This document shows, piece after piece, positions 7,288 to 15,597 of a DNA stretch of 35,423 nt. The number at the start of each line of letters is the position of its first letter. Positions within the stretch are counted from its first letter, which is position 1. Origin of the DNA: JABDGZ01 sp964483785. GTDB taxonomy: Bacteria; Omnitrophota; Gorgyraeia; Zapsychrales; Fredricksoniimonadaceae. The notes below the pieces were generated by a model, which did not search any database, was not told where the DNA came from, and worked only from the letters and a program-made list of their open reading frames with translations. Location: positions 1 through 35,423 of the forward strand of contig CAZACW010000017.1 in the NCBI GenBank assembly GCA_964483785.1, written 5' to 3'. The translations under genes and the position numbers were made by a program.

Positions 7288-7449
7288 ATGGTGTGGTGTG
7301 CTGTGTGTTTCGGGGACCCCACGTCTCCTTTGACCCAGGGTTATAATTTCGCCGTCATTGCGCTTTTGGCTGTGACGGTTTTTGTTTTGACCGTCTTTGC
7401 CTGTTTTTTCGTCAATTTCTATAAAAGGGAAAAGAGTTTGTCCAAATGA
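7288..7449 (+). CDS. Small CxxC membrane protein preceding coxA
   Basis: A 53-residue ORF that starts MVWCAVCFGDPTSPLTQGYN and continues as one strong transmembrane helix (FAVIALLAVTVFVLTVFACFF) ending in a basic tail. The N-terminal CAVCFGD motif, with two cysteines just outside the membrane, resembles small proteins I recall near cytochrome oxidase genes in other bacteria, with the pattern CxxCFG-x-SP-x3-G-x-N. Its stop overlaps the coxA start (ATGA), so the two are translationally coupled. A role in copper handling or oxidase assembly is inferred from the cysteines and the context only. Confidence 0.75.
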   Translation: MVWCAVCFGDPTSPLTQGYNFAVIALLAVTVFVLTVFACFFVNFYKREKSLSK

Positions 7450-9182
7450 GCAGTGCCCACGATTCACATCACGACCAATCCTTCATCAGCAAATATGTTT
7501 TTTCCACCGACCATAAGGTCATAGGCATCCAGTACCTGTTCATGAGCCTGTTTTTTTTGCTCTTCGGCTTTGGCCTGGTCATGCTGATGCGCTGGCAATT
7601 GGCTTACCCCGGCACGCCGCTGCCCTTTATAGGGAAGCTCTTTGGTGAAATGAATATGCCGGGCGGGGTGATGCTTCCGGAATTTTACAATCAACTGGGC
7701 GCCATGCACGGCACCATCATGGTCTTCTTAGGGGTCGTGCCTTTAGGCTTCGCCGTTTTTGGCAATTATCTGATCCCTCTGCAAATCGGCGCCAAGGACT
7801 TGGCTTTTCCGAGGCTGAACATGTTCAGCTACTGGTCCTTTTTTGCCGGCGGTATGTTGATGCTCTCAAGCTTCTTTATGCCTTTTGGCGCGGCCAGCAA
7901 CGGCTGGACCTCGTATTCGCCCTTGTCCGATATTTCCCACGACGGCCAGACCGTATGGCTGTTTAGCATGGCCATCATCATTATCTCTTCCTTGCTGTCT
8001 TCCTTAAATTTTATTACTACGATTTTTAATTTGCGCGCGCCCGGCATGACCTTTGAGCGCCTGCCTTTTTTTATTTGGACCCAGCTGATCACGGCCTTTT
8101 TACTGCTTCTGGCTTTTCCGCCGCTGGAAGGCGCCGCGTTTTTGCAATTATGCGACCGTTTGCTTGGCACCAGCTTCTTTTTGCCCAGCGGCTTGTTTGT
8201 CAACGGCCAGGTCTATCATGCCAGCGGGGGAGGCAATCCCTTGCTGTGGCAGCACCTTTTTTGGTTTTTGGGCCATCCGGAAGTTTATGTGATCATCCTG
8301 CCGGCCTTAGGCATCGTGACGGAAATCATCGCCAATAATACCCGCAAGCCCATTTCCGGCTTCGGCCTGATGCGTACCTCGGTGATTTTTTTGGGCTTCC
8401 TGTCCTTCATCGTCTGGTCCCATCATACGTATTTGACCGGCATGGGCACGGACATCACTGCTTTCTTTCAAACCACCACCATGATCATTTCCATCCCATC
8501 GGTGATCATTGTCTCTTCCTTATTTATTACGCTTTGGGGCGGCTGTATCCGTTTCAATGTGCCCATGCTTTTTGCCCTGGCTTTTTTGCCGATGTTCGGC
8601 TTTGGCGGCCTGACCGGCCTGCCTCTGGGCCTGGCAGCCACGGACATTCCGTTGCATGACACCTATTATGTGATCGGCCATTTCCATTATGTGGTGGCGC
8701 CCGGCGTTGTCCTGGGGCTTTTTGCCGGGATCTATTATTGGTTTCCCAAGGCCACGGGCCGCAAGATGAATGAGATATTGGGCCATCTGCATTTTTGGCC
8801 GACGCTGATAGCCATGAATTTTGTCTTTTTCCCCATGCTGATCCAGGGCCTGATGGGCGTCAATCGCCGCATGTATGACGGCGGCCAGACCTATTTGTTC
8901 GCGCACGATGTGCTGTATTGGAACGTGGTGATCTCCTGGGCCTCGTGGATTATGGCCCTGGCCCAGGTGCCGTTTATTTTCAACTTTTTCTACAGCATGT
9001 TTAAGGGCGAAAAAGTACATTCAGACAATCCCTGGCATTCGACCACTTTGGAATGGGCGACACCGACACCGCCGGGCCATGGGAATTTCACCAAACCGAT
9101 CACGGTGTACCGCGATCCGTACAGCTACAGCCTGGAAGGGGCTGCCCAAGATTACAGCCCTCAGGACCAAAAGGACATTTAA
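7446..9182 (+). CDS. coxA: Cytochrome c oxidase subunit I (heme-copper oxidase, A family)
   Basis: A 578-residue polytopic catalytic subunit that reduces O2 to water and pumps protons. Ligands are intact: heme a His88 (GAMHGTIMVF) and His414, heme a3 His412 (GHFHYVV), and CuB His277, His326 and His327 (GHPEVY, SHHTYL). The His277-Tyr281 crosslink pair is present. The D-channel entrance (Asp118 in QIGAKDLAFPRLN) and the helix VI glutamate (Glu279) are present, as in A1-type enzymes. The K-channel lysine, normally in VPTGIK, is Ile355 (IPSVII). The gene begins in an ATGA overlap with the small CxxC protein. The gene order coxA-coxC-coxD-coxB differs from the common coxB-coxA order. Confidence 0.97.
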   Translation: MSSAHDSHHDQSFISKYVFSTDHKVIGIQYLFMSLFFLLFGFGLVMLMRWQLAYPGTPLPFIGKLFGEMNMPGGVMLPEFYNQLGAMHGTIMVFLGVVPLGFAVFGNYLIPLQIGAKDLAFPRLNMFSYWSFFAGGMLMLSSFFMPFGAASNGWTSYSPLSDISHDGQTVWLFSMAIIIISSLLSSLNFITTIFNLRAPGMTFERLPFFIWTQLITAFLLLLAFPPLEGAAFLQLCDRLLGTSFFLPSGLFVNGQVYHASGGGNPLLWQHLFWFLGHPEVYVIILPALGIVTEIIANNTRKPISGFGLMRTSVIFLGFLSFIVWSHHTYLTGMGTDITAFFQTTTMIISIPSVIIVSSLFITLWGGCIRFNVPMLFALAFLPMFGFGGLTGLPLGLAATDIPLHDTYYVIGHFHYVVAPGVVLGLFAGIYYWFPKATGRKMNEILGHLHFWPTLIAMNFVFFPMLIQGLMGVNRRMYDGGQTYLFAHDVLYWNVVISWASWIMALAQVPFIFNFFYSMFKGEKVHSDNPWHSTTLEWATPTPPGHGNFTKPITVYRDPYSYSLEGAAQDYSPQDQKDI

Positions 9183-9183
9183 C

Positions 9184-9804
9184 ATGCAGCACGCGCATTC
9201 CGAACATACGGAAGAATTCATCCCTTATATCGTCAAGCCCCGCGAAGATACCGGCTTGTATAACGCCAAATTCGGCATCTGGCTTTTTTTGGCGTCGGAA
9301 ATCATGCTTTTCGGCTCCCTGTTTTCGGCGTATATATTGCTGAGGGTCGGCTCCTTCAGCTGGCCGGTGCAGTCCGAGATCCAGAATGTGGCCATCGGCG
9401 CCATTAACAGCGTGGTCCTTTTGTCCTCGAGCATTTTCTTTATCCGCGCCTGGACAGCCTTGAAGGCCAATGATTTGGCCAAATATAAAAAATTCATGTA
9501 CTTGGTCATCCTTTTTGCCTTTATCTTTTTGGGATTGAAAAGCGTTGAGTATTACCAGCATTTCAGCCATCAGGAATACCCCAAAACCAGCGTCTTTTTA
9601 GGGTTGTATTTTTTGATGACCGGCCTGCACGCCCTGCACATCTTAGGCGGCATCTTAGTCAACAGTTTTTATGTGGGGCCGGGCCTGAAATTATGGGGCA
9701 TGGACAAGCAGTGGTTCATCAACCGGGTGGAAGTGGCCGGCCTGTACTGGCATTTTGTGGATTTGGTCTGGATCTTTTTGTTTTCGACCCTGTATTTGCT
9801 TTGA
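9184..9804 (+). CDS. coxC: Cytochrome c oxidase subunit III
   Basis: A 206-residue membrane protein with subunit III hallmarks: FGIWLFLASEIMLFGSLFSA near the N-terminus, LGLKSVEYYQH, TGLHALHILGGI and the final YWHFVDLVWIFLFSTLYLL. The ATG at 9184, one base after the coxA stop, gives the His-rich N-terminus expected of the family; the in-frame starts farther upstream lie inside coxA and are unlikely. It is a structural subunit stabilising the oxidase core. The length matches short bacterial forms without the two N-terminal helices. Confidence 0.94.
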   Translation: MQHAHSEHTEEFIPYIVKPREDTGLYNAKFGIWLFLASEIMLFGSLFSAYILLRVGSFSWPVQSEIQNVAIGAINSVVLLSSSIFFIRAWTALKANDLAKYKKFMYLVILFAFIFLGLKSVEYYQHFSHQEYPKTSVFLGLYFLMTGLHALHILGGILVNSFYVGPGLKLWGMDKQWFINRVEVAGLYWHFVDLVWIFLFSTLYLL

Positions 9805-9808
9805 GCGC

Positions 9809-10111
9809 ATGAAGGAATCCGACGAATTTAAAAGAGACATTCAAATTTATCTGGGCATCATCGCCATGACCGGGCTGATCGTGCTGATCAGCCATTTGCA
9901 GCTGCATGCCTGGGGGATTTTTTTGATCGTCACCATTGCCTGCGCCGAGGCCGGGACCTTGGCGTATTTTTTTATGCATTTGATGACCAAGAGAAGGACC
10001 GTGCACCTGCTTTTGCTGTTGACCGTGGTCACGTTTTTAACGCTGTTATTTTGGCCCGCGTGGGACGTGTTTTATTCACCGCGGACACGCAGTGAATTTA
10101 CCACCTTTTAG
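9809..10111 (+). CDS. coxD: Cytochrome c oxidase subunit IV (CoxD/COX4_pro-like)
   Basis: A 100-residue protein with three hydrophobic helices (YLGIIAMTGLIVLISHL, IFLIVTIACAEAGTLAYFFM, VHLLLLLTVVTFLTLLFW). The helix II motif AEAGTLAYFFMHL is typical of prokaryotic subunit IV. The start at 9809 is 4 nt after the coxC stop and gives a normal length; upstream in-frame codons overlap coxC. It is an accessory subunit of the oxidase. Confidence 0.88.
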   Translation: MKESDEFKRDIQIYLGIIAMTGLIVLISHLQLHAWGIFLIVTIACAEAGTLAYFFMHLMTKRRTVHLLLLLTVVTFLTLLFWPAWDVFYSPRTRSEFTTF

Positions 10112-10112
10112 T

Positions 10113-10859
10113 ATGGACCCTATTTTACAAAAACTCCTTCCCATGCAGCCGTTGGCCTCGGTGGAAGGCCGTGACAATGATATCCTGATGTATTGGATCC
10201 ACGGCCTGGTGCTGGTGCTGTTTGTCGGCTGGGCTGTTTATTATGTCGTTGTCCTTATTAAGTTTCGCCAGACCAGAAAGTCCAAGGCCTCGGAATCCCA
10301 TGTGGCGCATAATATATCCTCCGTCATCGAATGGGGGGTGGTGGTCGCGGAATTATTATTGCTTTTCGTTTTTTCCATTCCTTTTTGGGCCGTGCACCAG
10401 GCCGGGATGCCGCCTTCCAAAAATGTCATGGAAATCAAGGTGGTGGGCCAGCAATTCGCCTGGAACGTGCGCTATGCGCCAGGCGGCAGGTTCGGCCGCG
10501 CCAGCGCCAGGTTTCTCAATGATAATCCCATGGGCCTGGACCCTGATGATCCGGACAACAAGGACAATATCACCACCATGAACCAGATTTATCTGCCCAT
10601 TGACAAGACCGTGCTCATCAGCCTGACGAGCAAGGACGTGATCCACAGCTTCGGCGTGCCGGCCATGCGCGTCAAACAGGACGTGATCCCCGGCATGGTC
10701 ACCCATGTCTGGTTTACGCCCAACAAGCTGGGCGCTTATGAGATCGCCTGTTCCCAGCTGTGCGGCCCCGGCCATTACCGCATGAGGGGCGTTATCAATG
10801 TGGTGTCCCAGCCGGAATTCGACCAATGGATAGCGCAAAACAAAGGAATCCATGACTAA
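10113..10859 (+). CDS. coxB: Cytochrome c oxidase subunit II (CuA subunit)
   Basis: A 248-residue protein with two N-terminal transmembrane helices (about residues 25-48 and 69-91) and a periplasmic cupredoxin domain holding CuA. The ligand set is complete: His178 in KDVIHSF, then Cys213, Cys217, His221 and Met224 in CSQLCGPGHYRM. The residue between the cysteines is Gln rather than the usual Glu, which contributes only a backbone ligand. No cytochrome c domain is fused, so it is not a caa3-type subunit II. The ATG at 10113, one base after the coxD stop, is preferred to an in-frame GTG at 10092. The stop overlaps the Rieske gene by 8 nt. Confidence 0.94.
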   Translation: MDPILQKLLPMQPLASVEGRDNDILMYWIHGLVLVLFVGWAVYYVVVLIKFRQTRKSKASESHVAHNISSVIEWGVVVAELLLLFVFSIPFWAVHQAGMPPSKNVMEIKVVGQQFAWNVRYAPGGRFGRASARFLNDNPMGLDPDDPDNKDNITTMNQIYLPIDKTVLISLTSKDVIHSFGVPAMRVKQDVIPGMVTHVWFTPNKLGAYEIACSQLCGPGHYRMRGVINVVSQPEFDQWIAQNKGIHD

Positions 10860-11385
10860 TCACACTCCTACCCCAAGATCAGAGGCGCCGCAGGATGTCC
10901 AAAAAAGAAATTTTATCAAGGGCATGACCGCCGCTGTGTTAGGGTTTATCACGCTTTTTCTCTCCATTCCTTTTGTTTCCTTCCTGATCCCGGCTTCGAA
11001 CGAAGGGGATGAGGAAAAATTCGTGAAGGTCCCCAATTTTCCAAAGCTTCCCGTCGGTCAGCCCACGAAAATGTCTTTTGAATCCATTGACAAGCAGGCC
11101 TTCATTTCCAGCAGTGCTGTTTATGATATCTGGGTCACGAAATTGGCGCAGGACAAGGCCGTGGTGTACTCGCCGTTATGTCCTCATTTGAATTGCCGTT
11201 ACACCTTTGTGGACCAATTGTACAAATGCCCCTGCCATGGCAGTGTTTTTAATTCCGACGGAAAATGCATTGCCGGGCCTTCGCCCAGGCCTTTGGACAC
11301 CCTGCCTTACAAGATCGAGGCCGGCGAGCTGTACGTGAAATGGGAATTGTTCAAGGCCGGGGTCCCTGATAAAGAATTGGCTTAA
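10852..11385 (+). CDS. Rieske [2Fe-2S] protein of a bc-type complex
   Basis: A 177-residue protein with one N-terminal anchor helix (MTAAVLGFITLFLSIPFVSFL) preceded by KRNFIKG, a Tat-like twin-basic start. The cluster site is complete: Cys110 and His112 in CPHLNC, Cys126 and His129 in CPCHGS, with the disulfide pair Cys115/Cys128. It passes electrons from quinol oxidised at cytochrome b to the c-type hemes. It lies directly between coxB and the cytochrome b-ccc gene (3 nt gap), so the bc-type complex and oxidase are encoded as one unit. Confidence 0.93.
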   Translation: MTNHTPTPRSEAPQDVQKRNFIKGMTAAVLGFITLFLSIPFVSFLIPASNEGDEEKFVKVPNFPKLPVGQPTKMSFESIDKQAFISSSAVYDIWVTKLAQDKAVVYSPLCPHLNCRYTFVDQLYKCPCHGSVFNSDGKCIAGPSPRPLDTLPYKIEAGELYVKWELFKAGVPDKELA

Positions 11386-11387
11386 TT

Positions 11388-13682
11388 ATGGAACATATCA
11401 ACAATAAATTAGCTGAAATCAAAAACTGGATCGATGAGCGCACCGGCTTGATCAAGGCGGGCGTGGAATTCCTGCATGAAGAGATCCCCGGCGGCACCAG
11501 ATTTTCCTATACCCTGGGCTCTGCCTGCATGTTCCTTTTGACCCTGCAGATCGTGACCGGCATCTGGCAATTGTTTTATTATGTGCCTTCCATTGATTAT
11601 GCCTATTCGAGCGTCAACTATCTGCGTTTGCACATCCCGTACGGCTGGCTGATCCACGGCATCCATTATTGGGGCGGGACCTTGTTTTCCATCTGCGTCG
11701 GCCTGCATGTCCTGCGCGTATTCATCTGGGGTTCGTACAAGAAACCCAGGGAAATGGTTTGGCTCATCGGTATTGTCCTTATCCTTTTGACCGCCCTGTT
11801 TATGTTCACCGGTCCGGTACTTCCCTGGGACAATGACGGCTATTGGGCAGGGCAGGTGGGGATCGGGATCGCGGGCACGGTCCCCATCGTCGGGCCTTTT
11901 ACCGAGATGCTTTTGCAAGGCGCCAACAAGATGGGACAGATGGCCCTCTTGCGCATGTATGTTTTGCACGTGGCCCTTTTGCCCGGCGCTATCGCGCTGT
12001 TTGTGGTCCTTCATTTGGTGGCTTTCCGCAAGTACGGCGAATCCGGGCCGTGGGACCCTCAAAAGCGCAAGAAGGTGGGGTATTTCTGGCCGGAACAGAT
12101 CTTTAAGGATGTCTTAGTTTCCTTATTGATATTTCTTCTGCTGGTATTTCTGTGCGCCTTTTTCCCGGCGCCGTTTCCCGGGCTTGCGGACCCCATGGAT
12201 ACGCTGGTCACGCCCAAACCCGCCTGGAATTTCTTATTTCTATACCAGATTTTAAAATATTTGCCTGGTCCGCTGGAACCGCTGGGCACGGCCGGCGTGC
12301 CGCTGGTCATTATTTTGTTATTTGCTTCCTTACCTTTCGCGGACAAAAGCCCGGAAAAGAACCCGTTTAAAAGAGGATTCGTGATTTCTGCCGGGTTCGG
12401 CTTTGTCGCCGTGATTTTGTACCTGACCTGGCTGGGCTTCATTTATAAAAGCCCGGCGGAACTTTCCCAAATGGACCAGCCCGGCGAAACCATGGCCGCG
12501 GCGCCGAAACTGCCTGCCATGGATATTGAAAAAGCCCAGGCCATGGTCAACAGCCGCAAATTAAATGGAGAACAATTATTCAAGACCTTAGGGTGTACAG
12601 AATGCCATACCACCAGCGGCCAGGCCGGCAATAAGCAGGGGCCGGATTTGGTCATGGCCAAGGCCAATAACCGCACCTGGGGATGGGTCCATAATCAGAT
12701 CATCGCGCCCCAATACCATAATCCGCGCACCATCATGCCGCCGTATTTGCATCTTTCCGAGGAGAATGTGGCCCTTTTAGTCAATTATATCGAGGGTTTA
12801 CAGCCGGCACCGGCGCCGGTGCTGACGCCCCCGCCGCCCGCGGCCTCTTCGGCCGCTGATAACGGGGCGCTGATCAAATACGGGGAACAATTATTTACAG
12901 CCAAGGGCTGTGTGCAATGCCATACCATCCAGGGCAGGACCAGCAATAAGCCGGGGCCGGACCTGATTTTGGCCATCAAAAAAGACATGCCGAACAAGGA
13001 CTGGCTGAAGACCCAGATGGTCAATCCCCAGGCCCATAATCCGACCAGCATCATGCCGTCCTTTGCCAACCGTTTGAATGACGATGAGATGAACGCGATG
13101 ATTGGATTTTTAAGCAGTTTGTCCTCGAGAAAGGTGGAGGCCTTGCCGGAGGGCGCGGCAGAAGAGCCGGCCGAGGGAGGCAATACTGCCCCGGCTGTTA
13201 TCAGCAGCGTCTCTTCGGTCAATATCATCGGCAACAAGGAGCATGGCGCCATTTTATTCCATCAATCCTGCATCATGTGCCATGGCCCGCATGGCGATAA
13301 TAAGACGCCGGGATTTACCGGATATCTCGACGGCGCTGTGGCGCCCAAGGGCGTTCCCGCGCTTAATCCCATTGACCGCAATGTGTATAATGCGGATCCC
13401 CAGCGTTTTGTGGAGCGCATCGACAATTTTATCCAGCACGGCATTCCCAACACGGAAGGCGGGCCCAATATGCCCAATTTCGGCGATTCCCATGCCCTGA
13501 CCCAGGCGCAGATCGCGGATTTGGAGGCCTATGTCCTCTCTCTCAACGGCGTTGACCGCACGGAAATCCAAAATCCCGGGATCGAACCGAAGGAATTTTT
13601 CTTCATGCTGCTCGGGATCTTGTCATCCATTTTCCTGATTGCCGGGCTCTCCTGGTTTTTAATGCGTTATTTTAAGCTCTAA
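11388..13682 (+). CDS. Cytochrome b fused to three c-type heme domains (bc-complex core)
   Basis: A 764-residue fusion. Residues about 25-350 are a full cytochrome b. His93/His107 (13 residues between) and His194/His209 (14 residues between, as in b6) ligate the two b hemes, and a subunit IV-like part follows. The quinol-site motif usually written PEWY is PAWN (278-281). After a Pro/Ala linker come two homologous monoheme domains (CTECH 403-407, CVQCH 508-512, each with a NK-x-GPDL and HNPxxIMP pattern). A third, unrelated heme domain follows (CIMCH 628-632, with MPNF). A final transmembrane helix (MLLGILSSIFLIAGLSWFL) anchors the C-terminus. It oxidises quinol with the Rieske protein and probably feeds the neighbouring oxidase directly. 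Confidence 0.93.
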   Translation: MEHINNKLAEIKNWIDERTGLIKAGVEFLHEEIPGGTRFSYTLGSACMFLLTLQIVTGIWQLFYYVPSIDYAYSSVNYLRLHIPYGWLIHGIHYWGGTLFSICVGLHVLRVFIWGSYKKPREMVWLIGIVLILLTALFMFTGPVLPWDNDGYWAGQVGIGIAGTVPIVGPFTEMLLQGANKMGQMALLRMYVLHVALLPGAIALFVVLHLVAFRKYGESGPWDPQKRKKVGYFWPEQIFKDVLVSLLIFLLLVFLCAFFPAPFPGLADPMDTLVTPKPAWNFLFLYQILKYLPGPLEPLGTAGVPLVIILLFASLPFADKSPEKNPFKRGFVISAGFGFVAVILYLTWLGFIYKSPAELSQMDQPGETMAAAPKLPAMDIEKAQAMVNSRKLNGEQLFKTLGCTECHTTSGQAGNKQGPDLVMAKANNRTWGWVHNQIIAPQYHNPRTIMPPYLHLSEENVALLVNYIEGLQPAPAPVLTPPPPAASSAADNGALIKYGEQLFTAKGCVQCHTIQGRTSNKPGPDLILAIKKDMPNKDWLKTQMVNPQAHNPTSIMPSFANRLNDDEMNAMIGFLSSLSSRKVEALPEGAAEEPAEGGNTAPAVISSVSSVNIIGNKEHGAILFHQSCIMCHGPHGDNKTPGFTGYLDGAVAPKGVPALNPIDRNVYNADPQRFVERIDNFIQHGIPNTEGGPNMPNFGDSHALTQAQIADLEAYVLSLNGVDRTEIQNPGIEPKEFFFMLLGILSSIFLIAGLSWFLMRYFKL

Positions 13683-13699
13683 GCCCGGCCCATCTTCCT

Positions 13700-14704
13700 A
13701 TGCCTTTTCAACATACCGGATTAAGGCGCTATTCGAAATTTCTTTGCCTGATGACCCTGGGCCTGATCCTTTTAGGCGCCCTGGTCAAGAGCACGGAATC
13801 CGGCCTCTCTGTCCCGGATTGGCCCACGACCTACGGCCGTTTCATGTTTGCCTATCCTTTGGACAAAATGGCCGGCGGGATCAAATACGAGCATACCCAC
13901 CGCATGTTGGCTTCCATCATCGGGCTTTTGACCTTGGGCCTGGTTTTTTGGCTTTTGCGCGCGCGTCAGGCGCCTGTTTGGATCAGAAGATGGGGGATAT
14001 TGGCCTTTGTCACCGTGGTGCTTCAGGGGGTGCTGGGAGGCCTCACCGTGTTGTATTATCTTCCGGTATGGCTTTCCACCTTTCACGGCGTGCTGGCCCA
14101 GACTCCTTTTTTGATTGTGATTTTCATCGCCTATGGCCTGTCTCTGGAACGCCTCGAGCGCGGCCGTCAGGAGGAAAAGTCCAACAAGAAGGTCCTGCAA
14201 TCAGCGCTGTTTTTGACTGTGATGGTGTTTGTCCAGCTTATCATCGGCAATTTGATGCGCCATGCCCAGGCCGGCCTGGCCATCCCGGATTTTCCGACGA
14301 TGGGATGGACCTTTGTTCCCGCCTTTGATGCGGCCTGGCTTAACCGCGTCAATGAATGGCGCTTTGAGAATAACCTGGACCCGGTCACGATAAAGCAGGT
14401 GATGGTGCATCTGACCCACCGCTTCTGGGCCTTGTTGATTTTTTTGAATCTTATATGGCTCAATACAGCGGCCTATCAGGAATGTTTGGACAAGCCCCGG
14501 ATTTTGAAAACGGTTTACTGGCTGAACGCGGCTGTACTGCTTCAAATCGCCCTGGGAATTTCCACTGTGCTTTCCCATAAAGAGGTGTATACTACGACCG
14601 TGCATGTGACCACCGGGGCCGTGGTTTTAGGTTTGTCTTTTTTGATGGTCTTGCGCGCCTCGCCCTTGACCTGGCGCCAGTTTAAAAAAATATGGATTCA
14701 ATGA
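13700..14704 (+). CDS. ctaA: Heme A synthase (CtaA/Cox15 family)
   Basis: A 334-residue membrane protein with eight predicted helices in two homologous halves. Conserved histidines occur as EHTHRMLAS, TFHGVLAQ, HLTHRFWAL and VHVTTGAVV, and the loops after helices I and V contain SGLSVPDWPTTYGRF and AGLAIPDFPTMGW, the typical paired signature. It oxidises the C8 methyl of heme O to make heme A for the adjacent aa3-type oxidase. Its 3' end overlaps ctaB. Length and order fit the family. Confidence 0.95.
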   Translation: MPFQHTGLRRYSKFLCLMTLGLILLGALVKSTESGLSVPDWPTTYGRFMFAYPLDKMAGGIKYEHTHRMLASIIGLLTLGLVFWLLRARQAPVWIRRWGILAFVTVVLQGVLGGLTVLYYLPVWLSTFHGVLAQTPFLIVIFIAYGLSLERLERGRQEEKSNKKVLQSALFLTVMVFVQLIIGNLMRHAQAGLAIPDFPTMGWTFVPAFDAAWLNRVNEWRFENNLDPVTIKQVMVHLTHRFWALLIFLNLIWLNTAAYQECLDKPRILKTVYWLNAAVLLQIALGISTVLSHKEVYTTTVHVTTGAVVLGLSFLMVLRASPLTWRQFKKIWIQ

Positions 14705-15576
14705 TGACGATGAAGCGATCTCTTGTTCAATCTTACCTGAGCATGACCAAACCAGGCATTGTGCTTATGGTCTTGGTCACCACGGCCCTGGGTTTTTATT
14801 TTGCTGACCATGGTTTTCAGGAGCCCTTGGTTTTGGCCTGGACCCTTTTAGGCACGGCCTTAAGCTGTGCCGGCGCCACGGTGCTGAATCAATACCTTGA
14901 GCGCGACGTGGATGCCATGATGCAGCGCACCAAGCGCCGGCCCATTCCCATGGGGATCATTGCGCCGGCAGATGCTTTTGGCTTCGGGATTATTTTGATT
15001 TTGTCCGGACTTTTGATTTTATGCTGGAAGGTCAATGTATTGACGGGATTTTTAAGTTTGCTGACCTGCTTTTTATACGTCCTGGTGTATACGCCGATGA
15101 AGAGATTGACCTGGCTTAATACCACCATCGGCGCTGTTCCAGGCGCCATTCCGCCTTTGGGCGGATGGGCTGCGGCTGCCAATCATTTGGACCCCGGGGC
15201 CTGGGTGCTGTTTCTGATCTTGTTCACCTGGCAGCATCCGCATTTTTACGCCATATCCTGGATTTACAAGGAGGATTACCGCAAGGCCGGATTTAAAATG
15301 CTTTCCGTGGTCCATCCTGACGCTAAAATCACCTTGTCCCAGATCATGACATTCAGTTTTTTTCTGGTGGCTTTTTCCCTGATGCCGGCGATGATGGGCA
15401 TGTCCGGCAGGATTTATTTTTGGGGGGCCCTGGCCTTAGGCCTGGGGATTTTGTATACCGCGTTTTTGTTTCAACGAAGCCAGTCTGTGATGGAGGCGCG
15501 CAAGGTCCTGGCCGCTTCGATCGCTTATCTGCCGTTTTTGCTGGTTGTGATCATCATCGACGGTCTGAAATTTTAG
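14701..15576 (+). CDS. ctaB: Protoheme IX farnesyltransferase (heme O synthase)
   Basis: A UbiA-type prenyltransferase of about 291 residues that adds a farnesyl group to heme B to give heme O, the CtaA substrate. The first Asp-rich motif is NQYLERDVDAMMQRTKRRPI and the second is YKEDYRKAGFKML; the loop VYTPMKRLTWLNTTIGAVPG is also typical. I chose the ATG at 14701 because it forms an ATGA overlap with the ctaA stop; in-frame ATGs at 14692, 14704 and 14710 are alternatives. Confidence 0.95.
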   Translation: MMTMKRSLVQSYLSMTKPGIVLMVLVTTALGFYFADHGFQEPLVLAWTLLGTALSCAGATVLNQYLERDVDAMMQRTKRRPIPMGIIAPADAFGFGIILILSGLLILCWKVNVLTGFLSLLTCFLYVLVYTPMKRLTWLNTTIGAVPGAIPPLGGWAAAANHLDPGAWVLFLILFTWQHPHFYAISWIYKEDYRKAGFKMLSVVHPDAKITLSQIMTFSFFLVAFSLMPAMMGMSGRIYFWGALALGLGILYTAFLFQRSQSVMEARKVLAASIAYLPFLLVVIIIDGLKF

Positions 15577-15597
15577 GGCGCTGTCCCTATTTTTATC

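Noticed and set aside
9079..9183. Longer CoxC with start inside coxA
   Set aside because: The 35 extra residues overlap the conserved end of coxA and show no subunit III similarity; the ATG at 9184 follows the coxA stop directly.
11409..12062. Minus-strand 217-residue ORF opposite cytochrome b
   Set aside because: Composition rich in Gln, Asp, His and Gly mirrors the codon pattern of the membrane protein on the other strand; no family resemblance.
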